Positions 43,065-50,892 of a stretch of 64,000 nucleotides of DNA are shown piece by piece. The stretch is from JBBRHQ01 sp963840235 (lineage in GTDB: Bacteria > Actinomycetota > Thermoleophilia > Solirubrobacterales > 70-9), in assembly GCA_963840235.1 (NCBI GenBank), contig CAWIYC010000009.1, positions 124,001 through 188,000 on the forward strand. Direction: 5' to 3'. The notes beneath the pieces were generated by a model. The model worked only from the letters and a program-made list of their open reading frames with translations. It was not told the DNA's origin and did not search any database. The stretch's first letter is position 1; each line of letters starts with the position of its first letter. A program made the translations under genes and the position numbers.

Positions 43065-43137
43065 TGGGCCGTGAAGGACTCGAACCTTCAACCTTGAGAT
43101 TAAGAGTCTCCTGCTCTACCAGTTGAGCTAACGGCCC
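43065..43137 (-). tRNA. tRNA-Lys (CTT)
   Basis: The minus strand folds as a full cloverleaf: acceptor GGGCCGT pairs with ACGGCCC, the D-arm is GCTC...GAGC, the anticodon loop is CTCTTAA with anticodon CTT, and the T-arm is GAAGG TTCGAGT CCTTC. The discriminator base is A and no CCA is encoded. The anticodon stem has one G-A mismatch at its base. Confidence 0.93.
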
Positions 43138-43148
43138 GGAGAGACGCC

Positions 43149-43168
43149 GGCCTCGGATCCCCGAGGCC
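43149..43168. repeat. Inverted repeat upstream of tRNA-Lys
   Basis: Arms GGCCTCGG and CCGAGGCC (8 bp) with loop ATCC lie 12 bp before the tRNA 5' end. It may be a terminator that isolates the tRNA from upstream transcription. Confidence 0.4.
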
Positions 43169-43217
43169 GCGGCGAAGTATAGGAATCCGCCAGCGACCGG
43201 GCGCGAGACTTCAATCG

Positions 43218-43234
43218 CCTCTCACTATGAGAGG
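43218..43234 (-). terminator. Short hairpin after the TPR-like membrane protein gene
   Basis: Arms CCTCTCA and TGAGAGG (7 bp) with a 3-nt loop lie 24 bp beyond the stop at 43258 on the minus strand. It probably marks the end of the tatA-tatC-orf transcript. Confidence 0.4.
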
Positions 43235-43257
43235 AAATTGCACACTCGGCGGGGCGG

Positions 43258-44073
43258 CTAGGGGGCGGGGGTGGTGCCGCCGAGGCCGCCGCCGGCGAGG
43301 CCGCCGAGGGGGTTCTCGAGCTGCTTCTTGCCCTGGCCCTGCTGGACCTTGGCGGCGATCTTCTGCTGCGCTTCGAACTTCTTCGCCTGCTTGCGGATGC
43401 TCGCCAGCGACTGCTTCACCTGCTTGCCCTGGGCGCCGGGCGCCTCGGCCACCGCCTTCTTCGCCGCCTCGTCGCCCTGGGCGAAGTCAAGCGCGGCGTA
43501 GCTGTAGTAGGCGAGGTTGCTGTAGGCGCCGACGCTTGGGCGGGCCTCGGCGACGACCTTCTGGGCCGCCGCCGCCCGCTTCAGGTAGCCCTCCGCCTCG
43601 GGGGCGGTGGTCGAGGTCTGGGCGAGCGCGAAGATCGCGTTGGCCGCCAGCTGAGCGACGTTGGGGTTCGGAGGCTGCGGGTCGAGCTTGAGGTAGCTCG
43701 CCCAGGCGCCATCGGCCTTCTTGAACTGCGCCCGGGCCTCGGGCGTCACCTGCTGTTGGCCGGTGCTGGAGTCGACCACGAGCAGGGCGTTGCCGGCGCT
43801 GTAGCGGGTCCGGGTCAGGCTCAGCCAGAGGTCCTCGTTCTGCGGCTGCTTGCGCAGCTGCGCCTCCAGCTTCGCCGCCTGGTCGTCGAAGTTTGAGCTG
43901 AGGCTGCCGCCGCTGCTGCCGCCGCCGAAGAGGTCGGTGAGGCTGGCTGAGCCGGTGACGAGGAAGAGGCTCAACCCCATCAGGATCGCCAGGATCGCGT
44001 AGACGACCTTGACGACGTTTTTGCGTCGCCCGCGGATGTCGAAGACCATGCGGTGCTGGTCGCCCTTTGCCAT
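43258..44073 (-). CDS. Membrane-anchored TPR-like protein of the tat operon
   Basis: A 271-residue protein with a basic N-terminus (FDIRGRRKNVVKVVYAI), one membrane helix at about 20-42 and a helical extracytoplasmic domain. The domain has TPR-like repeats: AQLRKQPQNEDLWLSLTRTRY, SYLKLDPQPPNPNVA and AYYSYAALDFAQGDEAAKKAV. A Gly-rich tail ends the chain. It starts 10 bp after tatC and likely shares its transcript. A chaperone or scaffold role in export is a guess from position only. Confidence 0.6.
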   Translation of the reverse strand: MAKGDQHRMVFDIRGRRKNVVKVVYAILAILMGLSLFLVTGSASLTDLFGGGSSGGSLSSNFDDQAAKLEAQLRKQPQNEDLWLSLTRTRYSAGNALLVVDSSTGQQQVTPEARAQFKKADGAWASYLKLDPQPPNPNVAQLAANAIFALAQTSTTAPEAEGYLKRAAAAQKVVAEARPSVGAYSNLAYYSYAALDFAQGDEAAKKAVAEAPGAQGKQVKQSLASIRKQAKKFEAQQKIAAKVQQGQGKKQLENPLGGLAGGGLGGTTPAP

Positions 44074-44083
44074 TGCGCTCCCG

Positions 44084-44848
44084 CTAGTGCTCTTGTGTGG
44101 TCGGCTCCTGCAGCCCGCCCGCGGCCGGCTGCCCGAAAGCCCGAGCGAGCAAGATACTCACTTCGTAGAGCGCCAGCAGCGGCACCATCTCGATCAGCAT
44201 GGTCACAGGGTCCACCCCCGGCAGCGCCGCTGCGGCGACAGCGCAGACCAGGTAGGCGTAGCGGCGGTTGTGCCTTAGCTGCTGCACGGTGACGATCCCG
44301 AGCCTGGTCACGGCGAGAATCCCGACCGGAACCTGGAAGACGATCCCGCAGGCGAGCAGCGTCATCGCGAAGAAGCCGTAGTAATCGCGGGCCCGCAACT
44401 GGGTCGTGAACTCGCTGGCGTTGAAGTTGAGCAGGAAGTGGACCGCCGCCGGAAGAACGACGAAGTAGCCAAAGGCGACGCCACCGAGGAACAGGAACGG
44501 AACCATCAGCAACAGCGGCCAGACCACCCGGCGCTCCCGATCGCTGAAGGCGGGGAGGACGTAGGCGTAGGCCTGGTAGAGGACGATCGGCAGCGAGAGG
44601 ATGATCGCGCCGTAGGCGCAGATCGTGAAGGTCGTCAGGAACGGCTCGGTCGGGCTCAGGGTGATCGGGGTGAAACCGTCGGGAAGCGGCGCGTTGGCGA
44701 TCTTCAGCAGCAGGTGGTTCTGCCAGAAGCAGAGCGCCAGGGCAACCCCGAAGACCGCGAGTGAGACGATGATCCGGGTTCGGAGCTCATCGAGGTGCTC
44801 GACGAGGGTCAGCCGGTCCTCCGGGGAGACGGCCTTGATCCGGGCCAT
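44084..44848 (-). CDS. tatC: Sec-independent (Tat) translocase subunit TatC
   Basis: The receptor subunit of the twin-arginine pathway, which exports folded proteins. The 254-residue chain has six membrane helices. It starts with the signal-binding segment VEHLDELRTRIIVSL and keeps the conserved SPTEPFLTTF and LSLPIVLYQAYAYVLPAFSDRERR. It lies 10 bp after tatA. The Rieske protein encoded at 49599-50282 has a TRRKVF motif and is a likely substrate. Confidence 0.95.
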   Translation of the reverse strand: MARIKAVSPEDRLTLVEHLDELRTRIIVSLAVFGVALALCFWQNHLLLKIANAPLPDGFTPITLSPTEPFLTTFTICAYGAIILSLPIVLYQAYAYVLPAFSDRERRVVWPLLLMVPFLFLGGVAFGYFVVLPAAVHFLLNFNASEFTTQLRARDYYGFFAMTLLACGIVFQVPVGILAVTRLGIVTVQQLRHNRRYAYLVCAVAAAALPGVDPVTMLIEMVPLLALYEVSILLARAFGQPAAGGLQEPTTQEH

Positions 44849-44858
44849 CAGGACGCCC

Positions 44859-45128
44859 TCAGCTGGGCTTGTCGGCGACTACCTCGCCCTCGACCGTCTC
44901 GGCGGCCTCGGCCTCGGCCTTGGAGGGGGCCTTCGCCTTTTCCAGCTCAGGAACCCTGTCGTCGGCGTCCTCGTCGTTCTCGTCGTCGTGGTCGCCGCTG
45001 ATCGAGCCGCGGAACTCGCGGATCCCCTTGCCCAGGGAACGACCGAGCTCGGGCAGGCGCTTCGGCCCGAAGACGACCAGCGCGATGATCAGCACGACCA
45101 GTACTTCGAGTGGTCCGATATTCGGCAT
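44859..45128 (-). CDS. tatA: Twin-arginine translocase subunit TatA/TatB-like
   Basis: An 89-residue pore-forming subunit. One N-terminal helix (PLEVLVVLIIALVVFG) is followed by the FGPKRLPELGRSLGKGIREFR hinge and amphipathic helix, and then an acidic tail. Only this gene and tatC are present, so a minimal TatAC system or a separate tatB elsewhere is possible. A TACCAT box 7 nt before the ATG predicts a leaderless transcript starting here. Confidence 0.92.
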   Translation of the reverse strand: MPNIGPLEVLVVLIIALVVFGPKRLPELGRSLGKGIREFRGSISGDHDDENDEDADDRVPELEKAKAPSKAEAEAAETVEGEVVADKPS

Positions 45129-45135
45129 GACGACA

Positions 45136-45141
45136 ATGGTA
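45136..45141 (-). promoter_or_regulatory. Predicted -10 box (TACCAT) of the tat operon
   Basis: TACCAT on the minus strand is 7 nt before the tatA ATG at 45128. Confidence 0.4.
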
Positions 45142-45182
45142 ACGGCGGCTCAGGCCGGCCGGCCAGGGCCGGGCGCCGTGAA

Positions 45183-45776
45183 TCAGGACCTGTCGCCGGC
45201 CTGGCGCGCCTTCTGGTCGAAGTTGAGGTAGAAGCGGCTCGGGGTCGGCTCCGCCTGGCCCTGGTACTTGCTGCCGGTCTCCTCCGACCCATAGGGGGCC
45301 TCGACCGGCCCGTCCATGCGCATGAACGAGATCTGGCCGATCGGCATCCCGTGGTAGATCGTGATCGGCAGGTTGGCGACGTTTGAGAGCTCCAGAGTCA
45401 GGTTGCCCTCGAAGCCGGCGTCGACGAAGCCGGCGGTTGAGTGGATCAGCAGCCCCAGCCGGCCGAGTGACGACTTCCCCTCGAGCCTTGCGACAAGATC
45501 GCTCGGGAGCCGCACCCGCTCTAGCGTCTGGCCCAGCACGAATTCCCCGGGGTGGAGGATGAAGGGGTCGTCTCCGGCGACCTCGACCAGCTCGGTCAGG
45601 TCGTCCATCGGCCGGCGCACGTCTATGAACGGGTAGCGGGCGTTGTGGAAAACGCGGAAGCGGCGGTCGACGCGGACGTCGACGCTCGACGGCTGCACCA
45701 TCGAGGGGTCGAAGGGATCGAAGACGATGCGCCCGGCCTCGATCTCGGAGCGGATGGTTCGGTCGCTCAGGACCAT
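45183..45776 (-). CDS. dcd: dCTP deaminase (possibly bifunctional with dUTPase)
   Basis: An enzyme of 197 residues that deaminates dCTP towards dUMP/dTTP synthesis. MVLSDRTIRSEIEAGRIVFDPF, LHPGEFVLGQTLERV, EGKSSLGRLGLLIHSTAGFVDAGFEG and ITIYHGMPIGQISFMRM are the conserved blocks; the Glu of the AGFVDAGFEG block is the catalytic base region. Whether it also splits dUTP, as in mycobacteria, cannot be told here. Its ATG is 9 nt after a TAAGCT box. It is followed by the tat genes but with its own transcript. Confidence 0.94.
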   Translation of the reverse strand: MVLSDRTIRSEIEAGRIVFDPFDPSMVQPSSVDVRVDRRFRVFHNARYPFIDVRRPMDDLTELVEVAGDDPFILHPGEFVLGQTLERVRLPSDLVARLEGKSSLGRLGLLIHSTAGFVDAGFEGNLTLELSNVANLPITIYHGMPIGQISFMRMDGPVEAPYGSEETGSKYQGQAEPTPSRFYLNFDQKARQAGDRS

Positions 45777-45785
45777 GGTCGCTGG

Positions 45786-45791
45786 AGCTTA
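45786..45791 (-). promoter_or_regulatory. Predicted -10 box (TAAGCT) of dcd
   Basis: TAAGCT on the minus strand lies 9 nt before the ATG at 45776, at leaderless spacing. Confidence 0.45.
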
Positions 45792-45887
45792 TTGGGGACG
45801 ACGGTTCTACCCGTTACTTGGGCCTGGAGACCGAATACCCGATTTCGCGGATCAAGGAACCGCGGCGGCGGCCGATGAAGTCGCGAG

Positions 45888-46217
45888 ATGGAAGCCGGAA
45901 GAGCTCAACTGGGCACCACGGTCGGGTTGCACGTCTGCCCCCGCTGCCGCTCGGGCCTGGTCCAGCCGACGCGCTGGGAGCAGGCCGAGCCGCACGGCAG
46001 CTGGAAGCTCTGGCGGCGCTGCCCCGACTGCGATTGGGAGGGCGAGGCGGTCCACGGCGAGGGCGAGATCAACGACTACGATGAACAGCTGGACTTCGGC
46101 ACCCGTGAGCTTGCTTGCGAGCTGAAGCTGCTCGAGCAGGCGAACATGAAGCAGGCCGCCGACATAATCGTGGCGGCGCTCGCCGCTGACCTGATCGGTC
46201 CCGACGACTTTCGCTGA
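45888..46217 (+). CDS. Small zinc-ribbon protein of unknown function
   Basis: A 109-residue soluble protein. The first half has a four-cysteine zinc ribbon: VCPRCRSGL (C17, C20) and RRCPDCDWEG (C45, C48). The second half is acidic and helical (DYDEQLDFGTRELACELKLLEQANMK). Such ribbons bind nucleic acid or protein. It is convergent with the polyprenyl synthase gene, 3 bp apart. No family name is offered. ATG 45888 is the first good start. Confidence 0.55.
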   Translation: MEAGRAQLGTTVGLHVCPRCRSGLVQPTRWEQAEPHGSWKLWRRCPDCDWEGEAVHGEGEINDYDEQLDFGTRELACELKLLEQANMKQAADIIVAALAADLIGPDDFR

Positions 46218-46220
46218 GCC

Positions 46221-47204
46221 TCAGCTGTAGCGCTCGGTGACCCCGTCGGCGACCAGCGCCAGCAGCATCCGCTGCTCGGCGTCGAAGGCCGGCCCTTCCA
46301 GCCGCGCCTTGGCTGAGGCGACCATCCCCAGCGCCCGCGCTCGCGCCTCCTCCAGGACCCCCGTCGCCGCGATCCGCTCGCAGAGCGCCTCGGCCTCCGC
46401 CGGCCCCAGCCCGCGCAACTCGATGCCCCGCAGGCCGGCGTCGCGCCCGGCGGCGAGGATCAGCGGCAGGGTCACGGTGCCGTCGAGGAGGTCCGTGCCA
46501 CGAGCCTTGCCGGTCCGCTCAGGTGGGCCGCTGACATCGAGAACGTCGTCGAGGAGCTGGAAGGCGAGGCCGAGCTCGCCTCCGAAGGCCCGCAGCTCCG
46601 CCTCTCCCGCGCCACCGGAGGACGCGCGCCCGATGACGCAGGCGCACTCGAACAGACGCGCGGTCTTCAGCCGGCAGCGATCGAGGTAACGCTGCTCGCC
46701 GATGCCGGTGTCGAAGGCGTCGCGGCGCTGGGCCAGCTCGCCTTCGGCAAGTGCCACGGACGCGTCGCTGAGCAGGGCGGTGGCACGGCGGTCGCGCTCT
46801 GCAGCCAGCAGCGCGAACGCCCGAGAGAAGAGGAAGTCGCCGACCGCGCTCGCCCGTTCCCGCCCCGATGCCGCAGCGACGGTCGGGCGCCCGCGGCGCA
46901 GCGGCGCTTGGTCGAGGACGTCGTCGTGAACGAGGGTCGCCATGTGGACCAGTTCGACCGCCGTCGCGGCCCGGTTCGCCGCCTCCCCGGCCCCCGCTCC
47001 CCCGCAGAGCAGCACCAGCAGCGGGCGCAGGCGCTTTCCTCCCGCCGACAGCGTTGCCGTGGCATCGCTCGAAAGCAGCGGCCCAAATCCCCGACTCAGC
47101 TCCTCCAGCCGCCGCTCGACCTCCGCCAGCCTGGCCGGGAGCCAGGCGCCGGCCGCGTCGATGACGGCGGTCACCGGCGGCGGGACAGCCGCCGGCCCCC
47201 TCAA
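46221..47204 (-). CDS. Polyprenyl (menaquinone side-chain) diphosphate synthase
   Basis: A trans-isoprenyl synthase of 327 residues that extends farnesyl or geranylgeranyl diphosphate with isopentenyl units. The two aspartate-rich motifs are DDVLD at 94-98 (followed by RRGRPTV) and DDVLD at 219-223 in AFQLLDDVLDVSG. GGKRLRPLLV and VGDFLFSRAF are also conserved. The start overlaps the end of menG by 4 bp, so chain synthesis and the last menaquinone step are co-expressed. Chain length cannot be read safely from the sequence. Confidence 0.9.
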   Translation of the reverse strand: MRGPAAVPPPVTAVIDAAGAWLPARLAEVERRLEELSRGFGPLLSSDATATLSAGGKRLRPLLVLLCGGAGAGEAANRAATAVELVHMATLVHDDVLDQAPLRRGRPTVAAASGRERASAVGDFLFSRAFALLAAERDRRATALLSDASVALAEGELAQRRDAFDTGIGEQRYLDRCRLKTARLFECACVIGRASSGGAGEAELRAFGGELGLAFQLLDDVLDVSGPPERTGKARGTDLLDGTVTLPLILAAGRDAGLRGIELRGLGPAEAEALCERIAATGVLEEARARALGMVASAKARLEGPAFDAEQRMLLALVADGVTERYS

Positions 47205-47938
47205 GACCTGACCCCGCTGTGGATGGCGATGATGCCCCCGGCGAGGACGGTGCAGCGGATCTCGCCGAAGCCGGCGAGATCCATCTTCTCCGCCAGTCCG
47301 TGGGGCGTGGGAAAGCTGCGCACCGACTCCGGCAGATAAGCGTAGGCGTCACGGTCGCCCGCAACCGCTCCCAGCAGCGGCACAGCCCGGTCGAACCAGA
47401 GCGAGTAGAAGATGGACAGCGGCGGCCGCCTGGGGGTCGTTATCTCCAGGATCACCAGCCGGCCCCCCGGTCTCAGCACCCGGGCCATCTCACGCAGGCC
47501 GCGGTCGAGGTCGGCGAGATTGCGGACCCCGAAGCCGACGGTGACGGCGTCGAAGCGGCCGGCCGCGTAGGGCAACTCGAGCGCGTCCGCCCACTCGAAG
47601 CGGATGCCGTCGCCGACCTGCTCGCCCGCCTTCTCCCGCGCCAGGTCGAGCATCGGCTCGGAGAAGTCGCAGCCGACGACGTGGCCCCCCGGCGCAACCC
47701 GCCGGGCGAGCTCGAAGGCGAGGTCGCCGGTGCCGCAGCAGACGTCGAGGGCGCTGTCCCCGGGCTGCAGATCGGCACGATCGGCGGCGCGCTGGCGCCA
47801 GCGGTGGTGGAGCCCCGCCGTCATCACCGAGTTCATCGCGTCGTAATGACCGGCGATGCGGTCGAACATGCGGTTGACCTGCCCCGCGAACTGGGCGGAG
47901 TCTCGGGAGGGGCGGGATTCGGCCTCGACGGGTTTCAT
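47201..47938 (-). CDS. menG: Demethylmenaquinone methyltransferase
   Basis: A SAM-dependent methyltransferase of 245 residues that makes menaquinone from demethylmenaquinone. It begins VNRMFDRIAGHYDAMNSVMTAG, followed by the SAM loop ALDVCCGTGDLAFELA, then FDAVTVGFGVRNLADLDRGL and GGRLVILEITTPRRPP, all typical of UbiE/MenG. With no ubiquinone genes here and a menaquinol-type bc complex next door, the menaquinone role is preferred. An ATG with a TAGGCT box 11 nt upstream starts the menG-polyprenyl synthase unit. Confidence 0.93.
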   Translation of the reverse strand: MKPVEAESRPSRDSAQFAGQVNRMFDRIAGHYDAMNSVMTAGLHHRWRQRAADRADLQPGDSALDVCCGTGDLAFELARRVAPGGHVVGCDFSEPMLDLAREKAGEQVGDGIRFEWADALELPYAAGRFDAVTVGFGVRNLADLDRGLREMARVLRPGGRLVILEITTPRRPPLSIFYSLWFDRAVPLLGAVAGDRDAYAYLPESVRSFPTPHGLAEKMDLAGFGEIRCTVLAGGIIAIHSGVRS

Positions 47939-47949
47939 CTGCTGATCGA

Positions 47950-47955
47950 AGCCTA
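47950..47955 (-). promoter_or_regulatory. Predicted -10 box (TAGGCT) of menG
   Basis: TAGGCT on the minus strand lies 11 nt before the ATG at 47938. Confidence 0.4.
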
Positions 47956-48001
47956 GGCGAGTGAAGCCCCGAGACGGCTTCAGGAGGCAGCGGTCCCAGG
48001 C

Positions 48002-48703
48002 TCAGTCCAGAGATGAAAGAAAATCAGCCAGCTGGTTCAGCTTCTCGGGCGGCAGGTCCCTGTATGAGGGCATGATCCCGGGCCCGATTTCGATCGAGCG
48101 GACGATCGCTGCCGGCGGGATCTTCGCGGCGATGTGGGTCAGCTCCGGGCCGGGCCCGTTGTTGCCGTTCTCGCCCAGCTTGTGACAGGCGAGGCATCCC
48201 GACTGGGCCACCACCAGGGCCCCCGGCTCATAGCGCTTGGAGACCTTCATGTCGATTTCGGTGGGCGAGCCGCCGACGGCGCCGAGGTAGGTCAGGTAGG
48301 CCATCGCGACGATGATCAGGATGCCGGCCGTGGTCGCGATCGGGCGCCGCTCCGGGCGCCGCTCGGGTCCGCGATCGTAGAACGGGAGCAGCAGCAGGGC
48401 GACCATGCAGATCGTCGGGATGCCGACCGTGGCGATCGGCACCAGCTCCGGTGGCTTGATCACCCGCAGCAGCTCGAAGAGGAAGAAGAAGTACCACTCC
48501 GGCCGGGGAACGTAGGTCGTCGAGGTCGGGTCCGCCTTCGGTCCCAGCTCTGCGCCGAGGATCAGCGACATCGACATCACGACCACGACGACGATCAGCA
48601 TCATCACCGAGTCCTTCATCACCGCGTAGGGGAAGAAGGGCTTGCCCTTCTTCTTCAGCAGCTCGTAATCCCTGAGGTAGGCCTCCTTCTCGCGGCTGTT
48701 CAT
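48002..48703 (-). CDS. qcrC: Menaquinol:cytochrome c reductase subunit, cytochrome b C-terminal half fused to cytochrome c
   Basis: A 233-residue fusion as in Bacillus QcrC. The first part is a subunit-IV-like membrane domain with the quinol-site motif PEWY (68-71) and three helices. The last ~75 residues are a mono-heme cytochrome c with CLACH (170-174) and a distal Met ligand in GIMPSY (M211). It passes electrons from the b/Rieske core to a terminal oxidase. Its start overlaps the qcrB stop by one base. The domain is placed outside by the odd helix number. Confidence 0.9.
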   Translation of the reverse strand: MNSREKEAYLRDYELLKKKGKPFFPYAVMKDSVMMLIVVVVVMSMSLILGAELGPKADPTSTTYVPRPEWYFFFLFELLRVIKPPELVPIATVGIPTICMVALLLLPFYDRGPERRPERRPIATTAGILIIVAMAYLTYLGAVGGSPTEIDMKVSKRYEPGALVVAQSGCLACHKLGENGNNGPGPELTHIAAKIPPAAIVRSIEIGPGIMPSYRDLPPEKLNQLADFLSSLD

Positions 48704-49590
48704 CAGCTTGGCGGGGCTCCGTTGCCGGCCCCGTTGCTACCGGCCGGGATCTGCACCACCGGCGTCGCCGACTTCGGCTTCGACGCCCGCATCCACGGCG
48801 GCGCCGTCGTGCCGAGCTTGACGACCAGATAGAGGTGGGCGCCGATCAGGGCGATTATCAGCCCGGGTATCGCCAGCATGTGCAGGGCGTAGAAGCGTGA
48901 GAGGGTCGTCGCCCCGATCTCGGGACCGGCGCGGAGGAAGTCGGCCAGGTAGGGACCGACGACGGGACCGGTGCCGGTGATGTTATTGGCGACGATCGTC
49001 GCCCAGAAGGAGCGTTGGTCGAAGGGCAGCAGATAGCCGGTCAGCCCCATCACCATGGTCAGGACCAGGAGGACGACACCGATCACCCAGTTCATCTCGC
49101 GCGGGTACTTGTAGGCGCCGAAGAAGAAGGTTCGCGCCATGTGGACGAAGATCAGGATGATCATCACGCTGGCGCCCCACTTGTGCATGCCGCGAACGAA
49201 CTCGCCGAGGAAGACGTCGTTGGTGAGGTGGGCGGTCGAGCCGTAGGCCTGGGTCGGCGAGGGGGTGTAGAACATCGCCAGGAAGACCCCGGTGATCGCC
49301 TGGATCACGAAGGCGAACAGCGTCGCCGAGCCAAGCGTGTAGAACCAGTTGGTCCCCTTCGGGACCTTGCGGTACAGCATCCCCGTGAGGAATCCCGTCG
49401 CACCGGTGCGCTGGTCTATCCAGCCGAGGAGGTCTTTGCCGGCGGCGTGGTGGACGGGCTCGCCGGTCTGCCGCTGCTCCTCCTGAGGTTCCCTCAGGTC
49501 CCCCGGAGCCGGCCCGTTGCCCTTGCCGTTGGCGCCGGGCTGGCCCGGCTTCTCCGGCGGGGCCGCTGCTTTCGAGTCGCGAATGCCCAT
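48703..49590 (-). CDS. qcrB: Cytochrome b6-type subunit of the menaquinol:cytochrome c reductase
   Basis: The 295-residue N-terminal-half cytochrome b. A ~50-residue hydrophilic, Gly/Pro-rich extension precedes the core. The core has WFYTLGSATLFAFVIQAITGVFLAMFYTPS and MHKWGASVMIILIFVHMARTF (first heme His pair), then GYLLPFDQRSFWATIVANNITGTGPVVG, and RFYALHMLAIPGLIIALIGAHLYL (second His pair). Four helices bind the two b hemes. It is next to qcrA (8 bp gap) and overlaps qcrC, giving the Firmicutes-like split b complex rather than the single long QcrB of mycobacteria. Confidence 0.92.
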   Translation of the reverse strand: MGIRDSKAAAPPEKPGQPGANGKGNGPAPGDLREPQEEQRQTGEPVHHAAGKDLLGWIDQRTGATGFLTGMLYRKVPKGTNWFYTLGSATLFAFVIQAITGVFLAMFYTPSPTQAYGSTAHLTNDVFLGEFVRGMHKWGASVMIILIFVHMARTFFFGAYKYPREMNWVIGVVLLVLTMVMGLTGYLLPFDQRSFWATIVANNITGTGPVVGPYLADFLRAGPEIGATTLSRFYALHMLAIPGLIIALIGAHLYLVVKLGTTAPPWMRASKPKSATPVVQIPAGSNGAGNGAPPS

Positions 49591-49598
49591 TCAGATCC

Positions 49599-50282
49599 TC
49601 AAGACGACGGGGGCGGGAAGGTGGACGGGCGGGGTGGATACAGGTACTCCCAGATCCCGCCGGTGAACTCACCCGGATCGCGAGCGCGGACGGGGTCGAG
49701 CTGGTTGGTGACGCTGTAGCGGGGTCCGATCTCGACCTGGCCGGTGCGGACCCGGGTCTGGAAGCGATCGAGCGGGCGCACCGGCGGGCCGCCGATGCGC
49801 TTGCCCTGGAAGTCGTAGACGCCGCCGTGGCAGGGGCAGATGAAGTTGCCGGCGGCCTGGACGAAACGCACCGGGCAGCCGAGGTGGGCACAGCGGGTCG
49901 ACATCGCGATGAACTCGTCCGGCTTCTCCCCCAGCTGCTTCGAGCCGCGGCGCACGTAGGCGGTGGTCTTGCCGACGTCGCCGATCCCCGGCACGATCGT
50001 GAACACCACCTGACGGTAGATCTCCGGGTTGAAGTCGCCGACCGGGCCGACCGATTCCCAGCGCTCCTTGCCACGATGGAAGAGCGGCGCCGTGGCGAAG
50101 CCGATAGCAGGCAGGATGACCGCGAGGCCGGCGAGGCCGCCGATCCCCTGCGAGGCGTACGTGAAGACCTTGCGGCGGGTCATCGACTCGCCCTCGAAGT
50201 GGCCGGGCAGGGGCGCCTCCGGCAGCTCCGCAGGGGCCGTCTGTGCCTCCTCTTCGGTCTTCTTGTCCACAGGTTCAGCCAT
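49599..50282 (-). CDS. qcrA: Rieske 2Fe-2S subunit of the menaquinol:cytochrome c reductase
   Basis: A 227-residue membrane-anchored iron-sulfur protein. Residues 35-40 (TRRKVF) and the following helix (GIGGLAGLAVILPAIGFA) form a Tat-type signal anchor, consistent with the nearby tat genes. The cluster motif is CAHLGC (131-136) and CPCHGG (149-154). C131, H133, C149 and H152 are the expected ligands, and C136 and C151 the disulfide pair. It overlaps the preceding gene by 8 bp and leads qcrABC. Confidence 0.93.
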   Translation of the reverse strand: MAEPVDKKTEEEAQTAPAELPEAPLPGHFEGESMTRRKVFTYASQGIGGLAGLAVILPAIGFATAPLFHRGKERWESVGPVGDFNPEIYRQVVFTIVPGIGDVGKTTAYVRRGSKQLGEKPDEFIAMSTRCAHLGCPVRFVQAAGNFICPCHGGVYDFQGKRIGGPPVRPLDRFQTRVRTGQVEIGPRYSVTNQLDPVRARDPGEFTGGIWEYLYPPRPSTFPPPSS

Positions 50283-50892
50283 CAGCCAATCTCGGGCGCC
50301 GAAAGTCTATTGCTTGGGCCGCCCGGCTGAGGCCGTCGGCAAGACCGGCGGCGGCGGCGGTTTGCGAGGCAGCTTGCCGGAGCCGCTGGGCGGCGTCGGG
50401 CTCGAGCTCTCTGGCACTTCGTTTCGCTCGTTCGTGGGCCTCGGAGCCGCCGCAGCCGACGGCGACCGTCGTCGCCAGCCACAGAGGCGCCGCCAGCTCC
50501 GGACGCCCCTCGGCCTGGCTCTCGGCGGCCAGCGAGATCAGGTCCGACAGCTCACGCACCGCCGTCGAATCGCCGAGCGAGGCGAGTCGCTCGATGCCGA
50601 GGGCGTAGAGGTAGTCGCCGGCGAGCAGCGCCAGATCGGGGTCGTGGCCGGCCAGCAGGCGCGGTCTGCCGTAGTGGAGGAGGAAGCCTTCGCACACGGC
50701 CTCGATCACGAACGAGTATTCGCCAGGCGCTTCGCCGGCGCGGGGGCCGGCGGCGCAAAGCAGCCCGAGCACGGGCTCCTCCGGGGGCTCGACCAAGTGC
50801 CCGGAGATCACCGTCTCCCCCTCGCGCAGGACCCGCCCGATCTCACTAAGGGCCTCGGCCGCAACCACTGTGCCCGTCCCCGCCCGGGTCAT
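50275..50892 (-). CDS. Degenerate polyprenyl-synthase-like protein between hemL and qcrA
   Basis: A 205-residue, mostly helical soluble protein. The segment LALLAGDYLYALGIERLASLGD, followed by VRELSDLISLAAESQAEGR, closely resembles the AGDYLLARA and later helices of trans-isoprenyl synthases. However, both aspartate-rich catalytic motifs are missing. It overlaps hemL by 4 bp and qcrA by 8 bp, so it is firmly embedded in the heme/bc operon. A non-catalytic partner of a prenyl synthase or a heme/quinone assembly factor are possible roles, but this is inference. Confidence 0.5.
   Translation of the reverse strand: MTRAGTGTVVAAEALSEIGRVLREGETVISGHLVEPPEEPVLGLLCAAGPRAGEAPGEYSFVIEAVCEGFLLHYGRPRLLAGHDPDLALLAGDYLYALGIERLASLGDSTAVRELSDLISLAAESQAEGRPELAAPLWLATTVAVGCGGSEAHERAKRSARELEPDAAQRLRQAASQTAAAAGLADGLSRAAQAIDFRRPRLADG

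Noticed and set aside
42767..43126. 119-codon ORF ending in GREGLEPSTLRLRVSCSTS
   Set aside because: Its end is a translation of the tRNA-Lys gene on the other strand, a common false ORF.
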